A DNA stretch of 64,000 nucleotides, from assembly GCF_000237925.1 (NCBI RefSeq), contig NC_031497.1:24590178-24654177 (forward strand), given 5' to 3'. This document shows, piece after piece, positions 1 to 13,545 of the stretch; position 1 is the first letter of the stretch; every line of letters begins with the position of its first letter. The notes under the pieces were generated by a model. The model was not told where the DNA came from, searched no databases, and worked only from the letters and a program-made list of their open reading frames with translations. Origin of the DNA: Schistosoma mansoni. Taxonomy: Eukaryota > Platyhelminthes > Trematoda > Strigeidida > Schistosomatidae. The translations under genes were made by a program, and so were the position numbers.

Positions 1-8
1 AATATTAC

Positions 9-753
9 CTGTGAAGTTCTTAAACGTTTCAAGAAGATTTTCAAAATTTGATCGACAAAGCCAATCTGCAACTTGTGATGCTGTCATTTCACAATGTACT
101 ACAGATGATATATTCGAGGTAGTAATAGTAGTGGGTTTAACAGTAGCAACAGAAGTATTTATAGACGATGGACAGACAGATGTTGATGATGATGTTGACG
201 ACAATGATGATGATGATAAAGAAGGGATTTCAACTTTTGGTTTATTCGACAAAGAAACTATTGAATCACATGATGTAGCTTGATGAACTACATGATTTAA
301 TTTATCCATACATAAATCTTCAAATTTCAACAATTCTGCATAATCGTCATTATTATTATTATGAACATTATCATTATTATTGTTCTCTGCACAATATTCG
401 ATTTGTTCCAAGACTCTGTCTTCGACAGTAGGTCTGGAAGGTGATGATACTAACAGATCACTACAATAACCCATATCACGACTTGCTGGAGTTGCACTGG
501 ACATGCTTAATAAAGGATCTTCATCCGATTGTACTATTACTACCGAATTAAGAGGATAATCAGGTAGGATGATAGATGATGGTTTGGATTTCTGACCATC
601 ATATTTATCTAATATAGTATATTTATTTAATTCATCATTATTTCCTAGACTAGACGATTCACCTGATGTACTCAACTCATATACTCCTGTATGATGATTA
701 CTATTTATAGAATTTGACTGGTGAGAAGGAACATTCATTTGAATCGATTTGGA
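9..753 (-). CDS. TFCP2: TFCP2-like exon 10 (linker and start of SAM-like domain)
   Basis: It begins at ttgtttag|TCC in phase 0 and reads open for 248 codons: Ser/Asn-rich linker with poly-Asn, an Asp-rich [15 protein letters not shown] helix-like stretch and poly-Ser, then [20 protein letters not shown]. The latter matches the TPQEVAQWLxxNRFSSYLRTF start of the TFCP2 SAM-like domain. A donor (ACAG|gtaata) at 8-7 ends it inside the SAM motif NFTG, where TFCP2 continues ADLLKL; the next exon is outside the window. Confidence 0.85.
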
Positions 754-2558
754 CTAAACAATACATAGACACAAACAAACACAAAGAAAGGACAATTAAA
801 ATTCAACTATACGGTAGCTGGAAGGAAATTTCCAAACAGATTACAATGAAACCGAACAAGTTAAAAGATAGCTAACAAAAAAATTTGATACTCGATATGA
901 AACTGTTATGTTTGTTACAAGAAAAGTGTTTGCTGCAGTAAGTGTCAAGTATGTACAGAAAAACAGCAGTATTTACAGTTGTTGGTATAGGTTGTAACAT
1001 AGTTATAATCCAACTGATTCGTTAGCAGGAAGTTCATACAAACGTCTAATCACAGCATCATACGTCGATATTCTAAAAGACTCTGTCAGATTGGAATTGA
1101 ATGGAATTTCTACAGCTTCTCTAAAGCCTCTGGAGGCTTCATCACACTTTCCGGGAGCAGTCCCAACAGAAGTGGAAAGTTTTGTAACGATGATGTAGGA
1201 TTCTGTATAACTTTAAGGTGAAATTTACTGTCTAATAGCATATACTGGGACTTCCAATTTGTGGATACTTGAAATTATACACATGCTTAACATACTTCAG
1301 TGTAAGTAAATATATATTTTAACAATATTTCGTACTGGCTATGAGTGAGACCGTTTATTGAGGTTCTCATCGTTGAACAGTAAGAAGTTGAAATTAGACG
1401 GAAAAAGCAGATATATGTGATCAATTTATGACATGGCGCCGTTTCATGAAAGAAAGTTATACAGGAATGTGATCTGTTAGTCCTTAAAGGCTCTCCAGTC
1501 ACGGCACCAGAAATTGTGCTGCTCAGTGTATCTGGAAACGTCATCGGCTACGGCTCCATAATAGAAGCTAGTGATGATCCTGTGATTATCTACTGCAATC
1601 TCAATTAGTTGAAATCTACTTTGAGTGTACTTACAAGTGACCTGGACCTCTTGTCAAATATTACTAATATTCATTTATTGACTATGGAATATACTACTAC
1701 TCTTTGCTCCTTCACAGTACTATCGTTTCATTTGTGTGGTAAATTTTTTAAGAATGCTTTATTTTACCAAGATTTATGTATATTTATGAGCACAAGTTGG
1801 ATATGACGTTAACTTAGTTAGCGGTGATATTCATTGGAAATGGACACTACTTTAGACCATATACATTTCTAACCTATACAATTTTCAAAAATGTAAATTG
1901 CTTGAAAAAATGTAGGGGTAAATTAATTAGTGGTGAAAAGTACAAAAACATTCCTTGTCAAAACCTCTAGAGGCCCAGAAACGCCAGGAAACGTTTTATT
2001 TATTCAGACTTGAATAAAAGCTCCGTAGAAACATTTAGAAAATACGGAATCACATGTCAAGGTCCTGATTGAGATATTTATTTATACTGCTACCATATTT
2101 AGTACGGTTCCAGAAATTTTCAGAAATCAAAGGTTGTGTGTAAACTCTATAAGTACCCTCACTTTTTGTACATGAACATGAATCAACCTTGGAGTAAAGC
2201 ATATACTCGCGATTTGCACCTTCTCTCTATTGTTTCAGTTAATGTGTATAAATATTTCGGGTTAAAGGGACCAGTTAAAAAGGCAGTTTAGGCGTATCGG
2301 TAGCAAAACTTCACAACTACTTATAATTGAATTAATATGATTAGGTTGGGACCTTGCATAATTTGGAAGCAATCAAAATCAACTAGATAACCAAAGAAAA
2401 TTAGGGTGCATTAAACAACTGCTTCGTTCTCATGTGAGGCTTTTCGATAGTGCAAACATTCATGGTCTAAAACAAGACCTTTGAGTTATTAAGTCAGAAT
2501 TTAGGGTTTCACATTATTAGCTCTAGCCGGTTTCATATTAGTCCGTATCTATAAATCA

Positions 2559-2596
<38 letters not shown>

Positions 2597-5500
2597 TGAA
2601 CACATAAATATTGGTACAAGGAAGCACCAGATATATATGCCCCACACATTCGATTAGTGTGAGGGCTGTGATACTGCCCGGGTCCCCAAACTGAAACAGG
2701 TGGTTTTCTTAGGGTGTCACACTCGGAGCCTTTGACCTAAAGGTCTGATCCACAAGGTAGTGGAGCATCTTAAGGAGATGCAATCCCATGGTAACCGGTG
2801 ACCAACAATTGGTTCATACGCCATTTGTTCCATCAGGATACTGAAGTCCATGTGCACCATTGGTTTAGAATCAGGGTTTTCCAACTCCCCTAGGTGAACT
2901 TTCCGTGTCCACCAACCCGGTTAAAGCACCGGACATTCGCTTTTCGTCCTCTCACTTTCGTAAACAACACTCGTGGTGCGAGAAGGCAGTGAGTAGGACT
3001 TCCCTGGCAGAGGCTGTGTACGCGTGACCGTTTGAGAGCATTTCGAGAGAGAGGGCGGTCTCTCCCCACTCTCGGCCGTACCAGGGCATTTAGAGGCAAA
3101 ATTTAACGGGGCGGACTTGCATGTATATAGCAAACAATTCTCTTTGAACCTAGCACACAACACATCTATAAATCTCTATTACTCAATAGACCAGGAAATT
3201 CTCTTTGCCCTCTGATTTTCAATGGTCCCTCAGCTGCTTACAAAAAAAAGAATAGTGTCCATAAATATCCTACCGTAATTTAATTTATGACAAGAATGAA
3301 CTATTTACTTGGAGACATCAAGACTTATATAGTCAGATAAGTAATCTGGATGATGAGCAAATCTAATAAGTAGGATAAGTAAACTTAACCAAGGTTAAGT
3401 GAGAGACTCTATGAAGGTTGATGCAATCAGGAGAACAAACCTAAGAGTGAAGAAAATCTGTATTGCTAACAAATTACGTGAGATCATTTAATACGCTGTT
3501 GTTAAAATGTACAAAACGGCATATTAGTGTTGAGAAACACAAAACCTTAACACAATCGACTTTCTTTATGGGTCAATTTATAGTAGTATATAATCTGCTT
3601 TCACTGAATTACTGTTTATTCTTACGCTGAAAGGGATAATTACCTTTGGGAATTCAATCAAATGGGAACCGTTCTCATAACTATGTGCAGCTCGCCTTCT
3701 CTCTGAAATCAGTGAGGCTTGTTTGGCACGATTTGTTGAATTGTCCCAATTTGTGCACATCATTCTATTTTTATTACTTCGTATCCATCGGGAAGCACTT
3801 CGACAACTGCGTCCACATGATGAACAAGTCCCAGCACAACAGTCTCCTACTCGAAGACGTCTACGTCGTTGAAGACATGGCTGTATTGCACAATTAAAAC
3901 GCCTATTAGAAGATGGAGAAGGTGATATACCGGGAGATACATTTCTTAACGCTGAATACGCTGAACGATGAATTGGGTAAGTAGGTATAACAAATTCCGA
4001 AAATGACCGATTGGAAGCACTAGGTGATTCGATTGGGTTAGGTATTGCAAAATTGTTACTTGTATCATTTAAATCCTCTAGTGTAAAATTATCCTTCATC
4101 ACCGCCTTCTCGACTCGTGCCAAACTATGGATACAACCAATAAAAAAAATAATTGGAATGCGATATGCAAATCTTAAGTAATTCGATAGACTGACAGTCT
4201 CCATACACACTCGAAAAAATGCTCAGTTAAATACATGGTAGACGAAATTCGATGAACACAAAAAATTAAGAAAAATAAAACCAGTTATACTTACCAGTTA
4301 CTGTCTGACGACTGAAACGAGGAAAAATAGTCAGACTCTACGGAGAAAAGATATCTTAATTTCATAAAATTTCACATTCACTGCCAGGAGTGTGTATGTT
4401 ATACGCTATACTGGTAGTTCTTTAAAGAGTATGTCGGAGTATTCATAGCTTCAGTAGTTTGATGATAACACATTACCCTGCAGTTGCCTATGATAGCCAA
4501 TATTCAATGCATTGGGCAAACCAGAAATGAACAGATTATACATCCACGTGATGGGTCAATAAATAGCTTTCATTTTCGAGGGATGAAACAAAAACCATTT
4601 ACAGGCTCACATATATGTGATTCGGTTTGGCCGAGTAAAATTTCTTTCTCACTCTTCTTTTCGTTTGGGTGACCAGGCTCGTGTATATAAAGTGTGTAAT
4701 GGTATCAACTCTCGGAATAATTGTAAATAATTGTAAAACTCAATATCTAAAGGAAGATAACATGTAAATTTACATCCGCCATTGTGACCGATTCTCAGCC
4801 ATGCTATTCAACGTCTCCAACCATTAGTCACGATAGTTGTAAAAACCGCAAACCGATAGCCTGCACTTAACTAAGTGGCCTAGCCCGACATTCGATGGCT
4901 CCACGGACCGATGAAATGTCTTACATTAGCCACTGTTTGCTTTCTTCTAAATTATTCCTAAACCAGATAATATCGCGCAAAGAAGTAGACGGCAGTTAGG
5001 TGTGTCTAACATATACTTAAATACACCTCAGTCGACGAAGACTCACTACTTATTTGGCACGTTTACCTAGTAACTTATGCCTAACCTTAGCATTGAATAC
5101 TACGTCATTACACGAAACGCGAGCAATACTTCAAAGACACCTACGGTGAACAACCTGCAGCCTGAACATCTCTTCTACTTTAATAGACTATACTTCACAG
5201 CCATAGAGTAATACACAGCGGAATGCTGCACAGCACACTCATCATTTTGTTGGCGGAGATTCAGCTAAAGCCATAAGCGAAGCAAGTTATCAAAATGTAA
5301 CTGAGATTTCTGAATTTTGAACTTGATAAATTAGTTATATCGATTTAATCTAAAATTCATACGGCATGAAACACCATTAACAATGGTCAACATAGGGATT
5401 GTACTAGATGATGAAATATTCCATTTGCATTCTTAGAACTTAGTTATTTTACTAATCCTCATGTAGGAATTGTGACTGAAAGTTAAGCGCGTAGCTGTAG

Positions 5501-8500
5501 TTATTCTCACTAACTCATTAAATTTTAATATATATTAAAAGTAGGAAAAACTGGTAACAGTTTCATTTTACCCTATTTATTATCATTAACTCATTTACCA
5601 GGTTCAACTTTGTATACTTGGATTCGAGCTACACTCTAAATGTGAGGGTTAGTAATATTAACCGGTTGTCCAAACCAAAGTAGGTCAATAGGAGTCAAAA
5701 TCGGGAACTCACTGGCTGAAAGTCAAACCTCTCAACCACTAACCCACACCCCAATCTGTGATCACCCTCATATGATTATTGTGGATAATAGATAAACAGT
5801 TGGATGGAATAAGTCAAGAATACATTTCAGACAACTGCTTATTCAAATGAAACCACATGGAAATTAATGAGACCAGAGTAAAGTGTTAAAACCTGGTACA
5901 CATAATGGAGCGGTAAATCTCTAGATTTCAAGCCAATTTTATCTCATAAACGATGATCAGTTGCGACTTTTTTTCTATCATCGAAGAGGATATCAATGAC
6001 AGTAAATAAAATGCTTCAATGACTCGAATACAAAAGAAAACTAGAATTTCCATGAAACTATTTAGTACCAAACAGTCAAATTGAAACTTACTTCTGTAAA
6101 TCCAAACTACCCATATCTACTTTAAATTGCTGGCATGAATTATTGCAAACGGACGCGGCTGTTGTAGCAGAAGTGGTAAGAATTTGTGTATTTGTCACTT
6201 TTATCGATTGCTCTGCAAAAGTATCGCCGATCGCCGGCTGCTTGTCCGTTATCGATTGATAATGACCATGGTTATGATGGTGATTATGAAATAATTTAAC
6301 TTGCTTGCTAGGTAAATATGATAATTTAGTCACAGGAACTGATGGTTTATAAATAGCCTGGAGATAACATAAAATAATATTGATTACTTACAATAATAAA
6401 ATGAGATGATTCACAATTATTCGCAGTGGGGTAGTTATACTCACTATTAGATTATGAGTTTTAAAATTATTTTATGCCTATTATTCTGTGAACTAAATCA
6501 TTCTTCTTGAATCATATTCTCTATGTCTAGTCATTTTTTGTTAATAATGGTAGAACTACAATTATTAAAATAGGGGAATTTGTGGATACTGTAGAATTTT
6601 CATAGTTTTAAATCACGAACTGTTCTCAGCTAGACCGCCAGTGAAAAACGGGAAGCACTAGACGACTATTTCGTCTCAACAGTGAGTATTCACAACCTCG
6701 CATCAAGGATCCGAAGCCAGGACCTTAGGTATCGCATGCAAACGCTTAAACTCTAGACCGCTGACCCAACATCTAATGGTGTTAATTTCTAACTTCAATC
6801 AATTCACAATAATGTGCAATCTTAATACAACGCCTGAGGTGGACAACTGTCTCACGTCCAACATGGTGGTTGAACTCCATTGGTCATGGTTTCTCAGTGG
6901 AACTTAGAGAGTTGCATCTTGAAGCTAGTCACTGGTGAACATATTGTTACTAAAATAGGACTACTAGTACCACTACTACTGCTTTGTTATTTATCCCTAA
7001 AATCTCATCTTGCTGTATTGATGTGTGACAATTTGGCTCGGTGCACATTTATTCTACCTTATATGTCGAATATAATTGACCGACATTTAAACAACTTTGT
7101 TGTATATGAGGTTCAGACTTTTTACAGAGTTTATTTTGACATTGTTGTATAACAAACATAATAGAGAAGAACAAATAATTAGTAGTATAAATGCTTTGGA
7201 ACTTTCAGATCATGTGATGAAAACGTCGTCGCTGATAATAGTACGGCAAAATCAGATGACTGTTAACTCAGAATTTCAAGAAGCAAGGGTATTTATTAGT
7301 CAAACTACATAGTGTTTGTGCTGCGTTGGGTATTGCGTGATTAAAACATAAGAAACTATTCATCAGATAACAATCGACGGGGTTGATAGTAACATGAACT
7401 TTACAAAGCGTGCAGGTCGTATTGGTCAACAAAGTACACTAATGAGTTCCAAGCTATAACAAAAGGTCTTACAAGAGCTTGCCATTTCTGCAGTGATTCT
7501 ATATTAATGTTATCCTTTAAAGCAATTAGTCCCTTTGATAAATTTCGATAGTGTAATAAGAAGACGAAGATTATCAGAACTATGTGATATATTAGCGCAA
7601 TACATTTCGAACAATCTGTATAAGGGCGTATACTAAGGTTTATTGAAGCCTTAGCCATACGAAAATTCAAACCCCCTTTGTGTATTCAAGAACAGTTTGT
7701 TCTCACCTTAAACCTACCCTGGTAATATTAGCTTATTATCCAGAGTGATTAGGTTTCAAATTGTTTTTACATTATTTTATTATTATTATTATCCTTGTCT
7801 CCTCTTACCCCCCCCCTATTTCCAGTCTAGTTGACCTTTTATTTTTATACACAATTGTTCTTAACAAGTATATGTGTGATCAGATTGTTCGAAATTTATT
7901 GCGCTAATATATCCTAGACTGAACATCAACTCTGAGATGCAAGTACATCCAGTTGACGAGTCCCAGATAAGACGAAACGCGCGTCCTGGATTCCACTGCT
8001 AACCACTGTCCATCTTTGCTTATAATATATCACACAGTTCTGATAATCTTCGTCTTCTTATTACACTATCGAAAGATATCCTTTAAGTGAATACACTTTT
8101 GGTAAAAGGTGAAGGTTAAAATCGAAAAATTACAAATTATATTCAAAATATAATTACCTGACCATCACCAGATTTACGTTCTATTCTTTCTCGATCTGTT
8201 TTATGCTTACGATCAGCTCCTTTCATTTTAAATACTTTAATTTGACAAGCGAATGAGCCCAAATGTTGGTTAGTATCATATTCAAAATGTTCTACCTGAA
8301 GTTTTTTTTAAAATAATCCACAAGTTAAACTATTAAAATAAACGATTAGATAGTCGGTCAGTCAGTTACAAAGTAGGACCAGGCACATATATACATCGGT
8401 CCAAGTTGCCATACCTCATTAGCACAACAAGATGAACATCAAATTCATAGACGCAGTTACTTCAATGGTAGTAATATTTATAAATTAAAATCAAATATAA

Positions 8501-11500
8501 GGATATAATACAGGAAGAAAGAATTAGTTTGAAGAAAGGTATAATGCAATTTTAACCTCACGGTTTAAGGGAGGATAAAGAGTGTATACACCTACGCCAT
8601 AGTGATTGATTCTGAGTCACGCCACCCAGAATCTCTAACCATTAGTTACGATAATCACGCGGACCCCAACCAAGTAGTCTGCATCTACCAACATAGCTCA
8701 GACTAGAAGTTAGTGACCTCAAGCTCTGATGCCACGTTTTGGTTTGGCCGCCCCTAACTCTCTTCCACCCATCTCCAACACTAGTCAGCATTGTGCGTCG
8801 TGGTAGTCGGTAGTTGGGCATACGCAATACGTAGCCCGACCATCTCAGTCGATGAAGATTCATGACCTCATCAACTGACTTACTATCATCCCCTAATACT
8901 TTCCATCTAACCTCACTATTACTTACCGAGTGATCCCAGCAGATGCGAGCAATATTTCTAAGACATCTGTGATCAAATACTAGTAACTTACGAGTATTGT
9001 CTACCCTTAATGGCTACGTTTCGCAGCCGTAAACTAAAACAGAACGAACTTCTGCGCAGTATACTCATTCCTTAATTGATATATGGCTATCTCGCCTTCT
9101 CCATAGGTGACGTAAGTTGACAAAAGCCAAACGAGCTTTTTGAATCCGTGCAGAGATTTCGTCAGACGGTTAGATAAACAGTGATCAAAAGAATAGAGAT
9201 AAATAACCAGTAGAGATACAGTGTGTATGAATAAATCTACATGATTCATTAAAAACCTGCTCACTACAAGTAATTACCCACATATATTAAACTTAATTAA
9301 GAATAACATGAGCTGAGATTCTCCAGATTAAAAACAAAATTATGAATTGAGAAAGAATTGAATATAACGCAAAATGAAATTAATGCTACTATGATAATGA
9401 AACATTTACCGCCGTTTCTTTCTGAACAAATACATCTGGTTTGAGTATTTTGATTATTATGTCTCCCATAAAATTCTAGATTAGAGTTTCACTGTCGATC
9501 TGATTCCCTGTGTTAATGAGATGTCTTGAAATAGCACAACTCAAAGTTTGCGATCTACGATTTATTCGAATATGTTCTTGGAATAACGTAAGCGCTTCAT
9601 TATATTCTCTTAATATAACTGCTTTGGAAGTTAGACGTAAATTTATCTTCTATGTGTAATTCTAATTTTGATACTATTCTATTCAGATTTTTAGGATTGC
9701 TCTCTGTAAAATTTATCTATTCTAGGTAATAATCTTTAATTATATTTAGACGTAATTATCAGAGATATTTTCTAGCGCTTCATATAGTGAAAAGTTGGAC
9801 TCGAAAAGGAAGTATTATGATTAATTTATGACCTATTCTGATGTATATATGTAATCCGAACCTACTGTGCTGATCGTTAACTCAGTCAGTCAGTCACAAC
9901 GTAGAACTTCTTACGTACGTACATCAGTTCGAGTTGCCATAACCACATTAACACAGAGATGCAGTTATCGATTCAAATCCCATAGTGGTAGAAGCAGTAA
10001 GAGTATAAGCAGTAATCGGAAAGATTAGGGTTTGAAGATGTTATTCAAGGAGTATAATACAGTGAAATAAATTTGGAAAGAAAAAAAGATAGAGACATGA
10101 AGAATTCAGAAGATTAGAATTTGGTAGAACACAAAGAGTGGATGCACCTGCGCCATTGCAAACGATTTTGAGTCATTTCATTCAAGGTCTCTAACCATCG
10201 ATTGCTATCATCTCGCGAATCCCAACCAGGCAGTCTACACCTACCAACATGGCTCAGTCCAATTGTCAGTGACATCATGGATTTGTGCCACGTTTTGGTC
10301 TGGCCGCCCCTAGCTTTCTTCCAACCTGCTCCTACACCATAAAGCATTGCACGTCGGGGTAGTCGGTGGTTGGGCATACGTAACACGTGTCCCAGCCATC
10401 TCAACTGATGAAGTTTCACTACTTCATCAATCGATTTGCCATCATTACCTAGTACTCGTTTTCTAACAACTGCATTACTTACTCGGTGGTCCCAGGATAT
10501 ACGAGCAATGCTTCGAAGATACCTGTGATCGAATACTAGTAGCCTACGAATATCCTCTACTCTTATCAGCCATGTTTCACTGCCATAAAGTAGGACGGAA
10601 CGAACTGCTGCACAGTATACCCGTCCTTTGGTTGCTAGACGAACATCTCTCCTACGCCATAGATGACGCAAGTTGGCGAAAGGTAGACGAGCCTTCTGTA
10701 TCCGTGCTGAGATTTCGTCACACACCAGACCACAAGGGCTGATGAGACTCCCAAGATAAGTGAAGCTGTCAATAAGCTCAACTACTTCACTCCCTATCAT
10801 TAGTTCACGTGTCGATGCAACCCAATCCTGAAGTAACATTTTGCACTTCGAGGGAGAGAATCGCATTCCGAACATGCCTGCATAGTTGCTTATAGTGGTC
10901 AGAAGACTCTGCATTTTGTCAGCGTCTTCACCAAATAAAACTATGTCGTCGGCGTATTGTAAGTCAACAAGTGAGCCTCCCGGTAAAAGTTCAACTCCTG
11001 GAGATTGAGATGATGAAAGTGTTATCTCTAAAAGCATGTCAACGACAAAGTTAAACAAGATCGTTAATTAAAGACAGAAGACACCGAACTACAACGTTAT
11101 CACCATAGTTTACAAGAATATTGTAATGAACTAGTTGGATTAAATATTATAAATACTAAAAACAAATAATCTTATGTTGTTCGTTGATGTCATCCATTTT
11201 TAAATTACATTGTTAAGTGATACATAAAACTTTTACTAAGTGTAGATCTATATATTTGAGTATCAGAAAGTTTATATGAGAGCTAATGACGCTAAATAAC
11301 TTTCCAAACTGGAATGCAAGTTAGAAAGTGATTAAGTCTATGGTTGACATAAACCCTCAAACCTTTATAACTTACATCTTGTTTAGAGATAAATTGCAAA
11401 AAGTAAACATAATAGACTTGTTTCATAATTCAAATCACTGACCCACCTTGGTTAAACAACTACTGAAAGTCAAGAGTCATTGTACAATCTCATCCTAGTA

Positions 11501-13503
11501 AGGGATCCCCCTTAGCAGTACGTATTCACGACTCGACTGGAGGTCGAACCCAAGAACAGGTTTCACTGAGAGAACTCAAAATTTAAGCTAATTAGCCTGA
11601 ATTTAATGGTTCAACTTTAACCAATTCGCAATACTGTTCAACTATCAACCAATGGCATTGACAAACCACTGTCTCACGTCCGACATGGTTGAATTTTACT
11701 GGTCAAATACAGCTCACTAGATCTCTGAGAATCACCTCTCGAAAAAAAGTCACGCACAATATCGTGGATTGATTGAAGCTAAAATATATGAATAATCGGG
11801 TGCTAATTCAGTGGTCTACAGATTAATACCCACCTTGAGATGCAAAGGTTTTAGGTTTGATTCCTGATGGGGCTGAGGAATCCTACACAGAGATGAAATA
11901 ACAGACTAGTGCTTACAGGTTTCTAGTAGCTGTCTATGACTAATTTTTAAACGAAACAAAAAAAATTCAACTACCTGTATAAACCCCTTAAACTTATAAA
12001 AACCAACTTACCCGAAATCGAAAAGGAATTCCTTTTTCACCACCGTGCTTCTTAGCAGTAAACTCAGTACTGACACAATTAAATCGTAAACCAATAGTAC
12101 ATTTCGGATATTTCCATATACATAATATATCATCTGATGGAGTATTTTCACTATCTAATTCTTCATAATCATTCGATCTTTTATAATCTTTAAGGTAGAT
12201 TTTTTGGAAGAAAAAAATAGGGATTTACTCAACAAGATGAGTGAAATTATACTTACTAATTGTTAATTTAACACATAAGGCGGTGTAACTCACATAGAAC
12301 TTTTTGTACTTAAACATAGGTAATAAAGGATAAATGTAATGAGGTCTCATACAACCAAGCTGAAAAATCTATACCACTAGATATGATTCAGATCAACAGT
12401 GAATAACTTAAATGACTGATGGTATGTTTTTGGTTTTTCAGCTCTACTGCAAGATGAAGTAATGTATAGATAATATGAAACAAAGCAAATGCATGTAAGC
12501 GGATTTAATAAAGCCATTTGATCCAAGTTGGTTAACTCGTGAAATAGACCAGGTTATATAAGTTAATCAAAATCAAATGATGAAAACTATGACGATTGTA
12601 CAATTACGTTATTCTGTGTACGTTCAAACTTTTAAGAGATGTTTAAGAGGTGTTTAGAAAGTGGATAATAATTTAAGCGACTAATTGGTTTTAAGTTAGA
12701 AAACATGCAGTCCTTAAAACACCATAACCTATCATTCGTGATTACGGTTAAAATCTAATGTAGTCATCGCCCTTGTGCTATCCGGCATTCTTGTTCTGTT
12801 ACTGAAGACACAACCATTGGTATAGTATTCATTTGCTTTTCATCATATTACCTTATGTTAATGTAAAGAACGGTGACTTGGATCAACAACCAATTTTGCC
12901 CAGCTATACATTATCTACGTTTCTGCATATCGATCAAAATAGATAGTCAGTTAGATACATGATCCGAAAGTTAAAAGTACGATGTCAAAACAATGAAACA
13001 ACAGCTCTACTTTTGTATGGACCACTTGTAATATTTGATGGTGATTAGCTGTATAGTCCGGAATAAAGATTTCTTACATCGAACTCATCGTCTAGCGCAC
13101 ATCAGTTATGTTTGTTCGGTTAACAAATTGCAAACACATATGTTTAGCAAAAGGATATATGGAAATTACACCTTAAAGAAGATGCAAAAGCACCATGTAC
13201 GCCAATAAAATACAAACATTTTACAACTTTAGGTAGAAATCTGAAATAATATTACGCTCACCTACGTCTATGAGGTTTTCACCAGGGTGTGTTTGATGCC
13301 AGTTATCCCAATGCTCGTGTTCATTTAATTCCATCTGTTTGTCATAGAAAGTAACTCGAATCCATGTCTACAAAGAAAAAATGAGAACAACAATAGATCA
13401 GCGCGGAACTGTATACTTCAAATAGCATGAAGTAGCTCACCAGAAATTGGGTAAAAAGAACAGATCGAGCGATTTCCAAATAATTGGTCATCATGGCTCT
13501 ACA

Positions 13504-13545
<42 letters not shown>

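Noticed and set aside
11-283. A 90-codon plus-strand frame with a poly-Asp run
   Set aside because: It is the antisense of exon 10 of the TFCP2-like gene; the Asp run mirrors the Ser repeats of the real frame.
11795-11870. A tRNA gene
   Set aside because: A and B box words are present, but no cloverleaf or acceptor stem; better explained as a SINE head.
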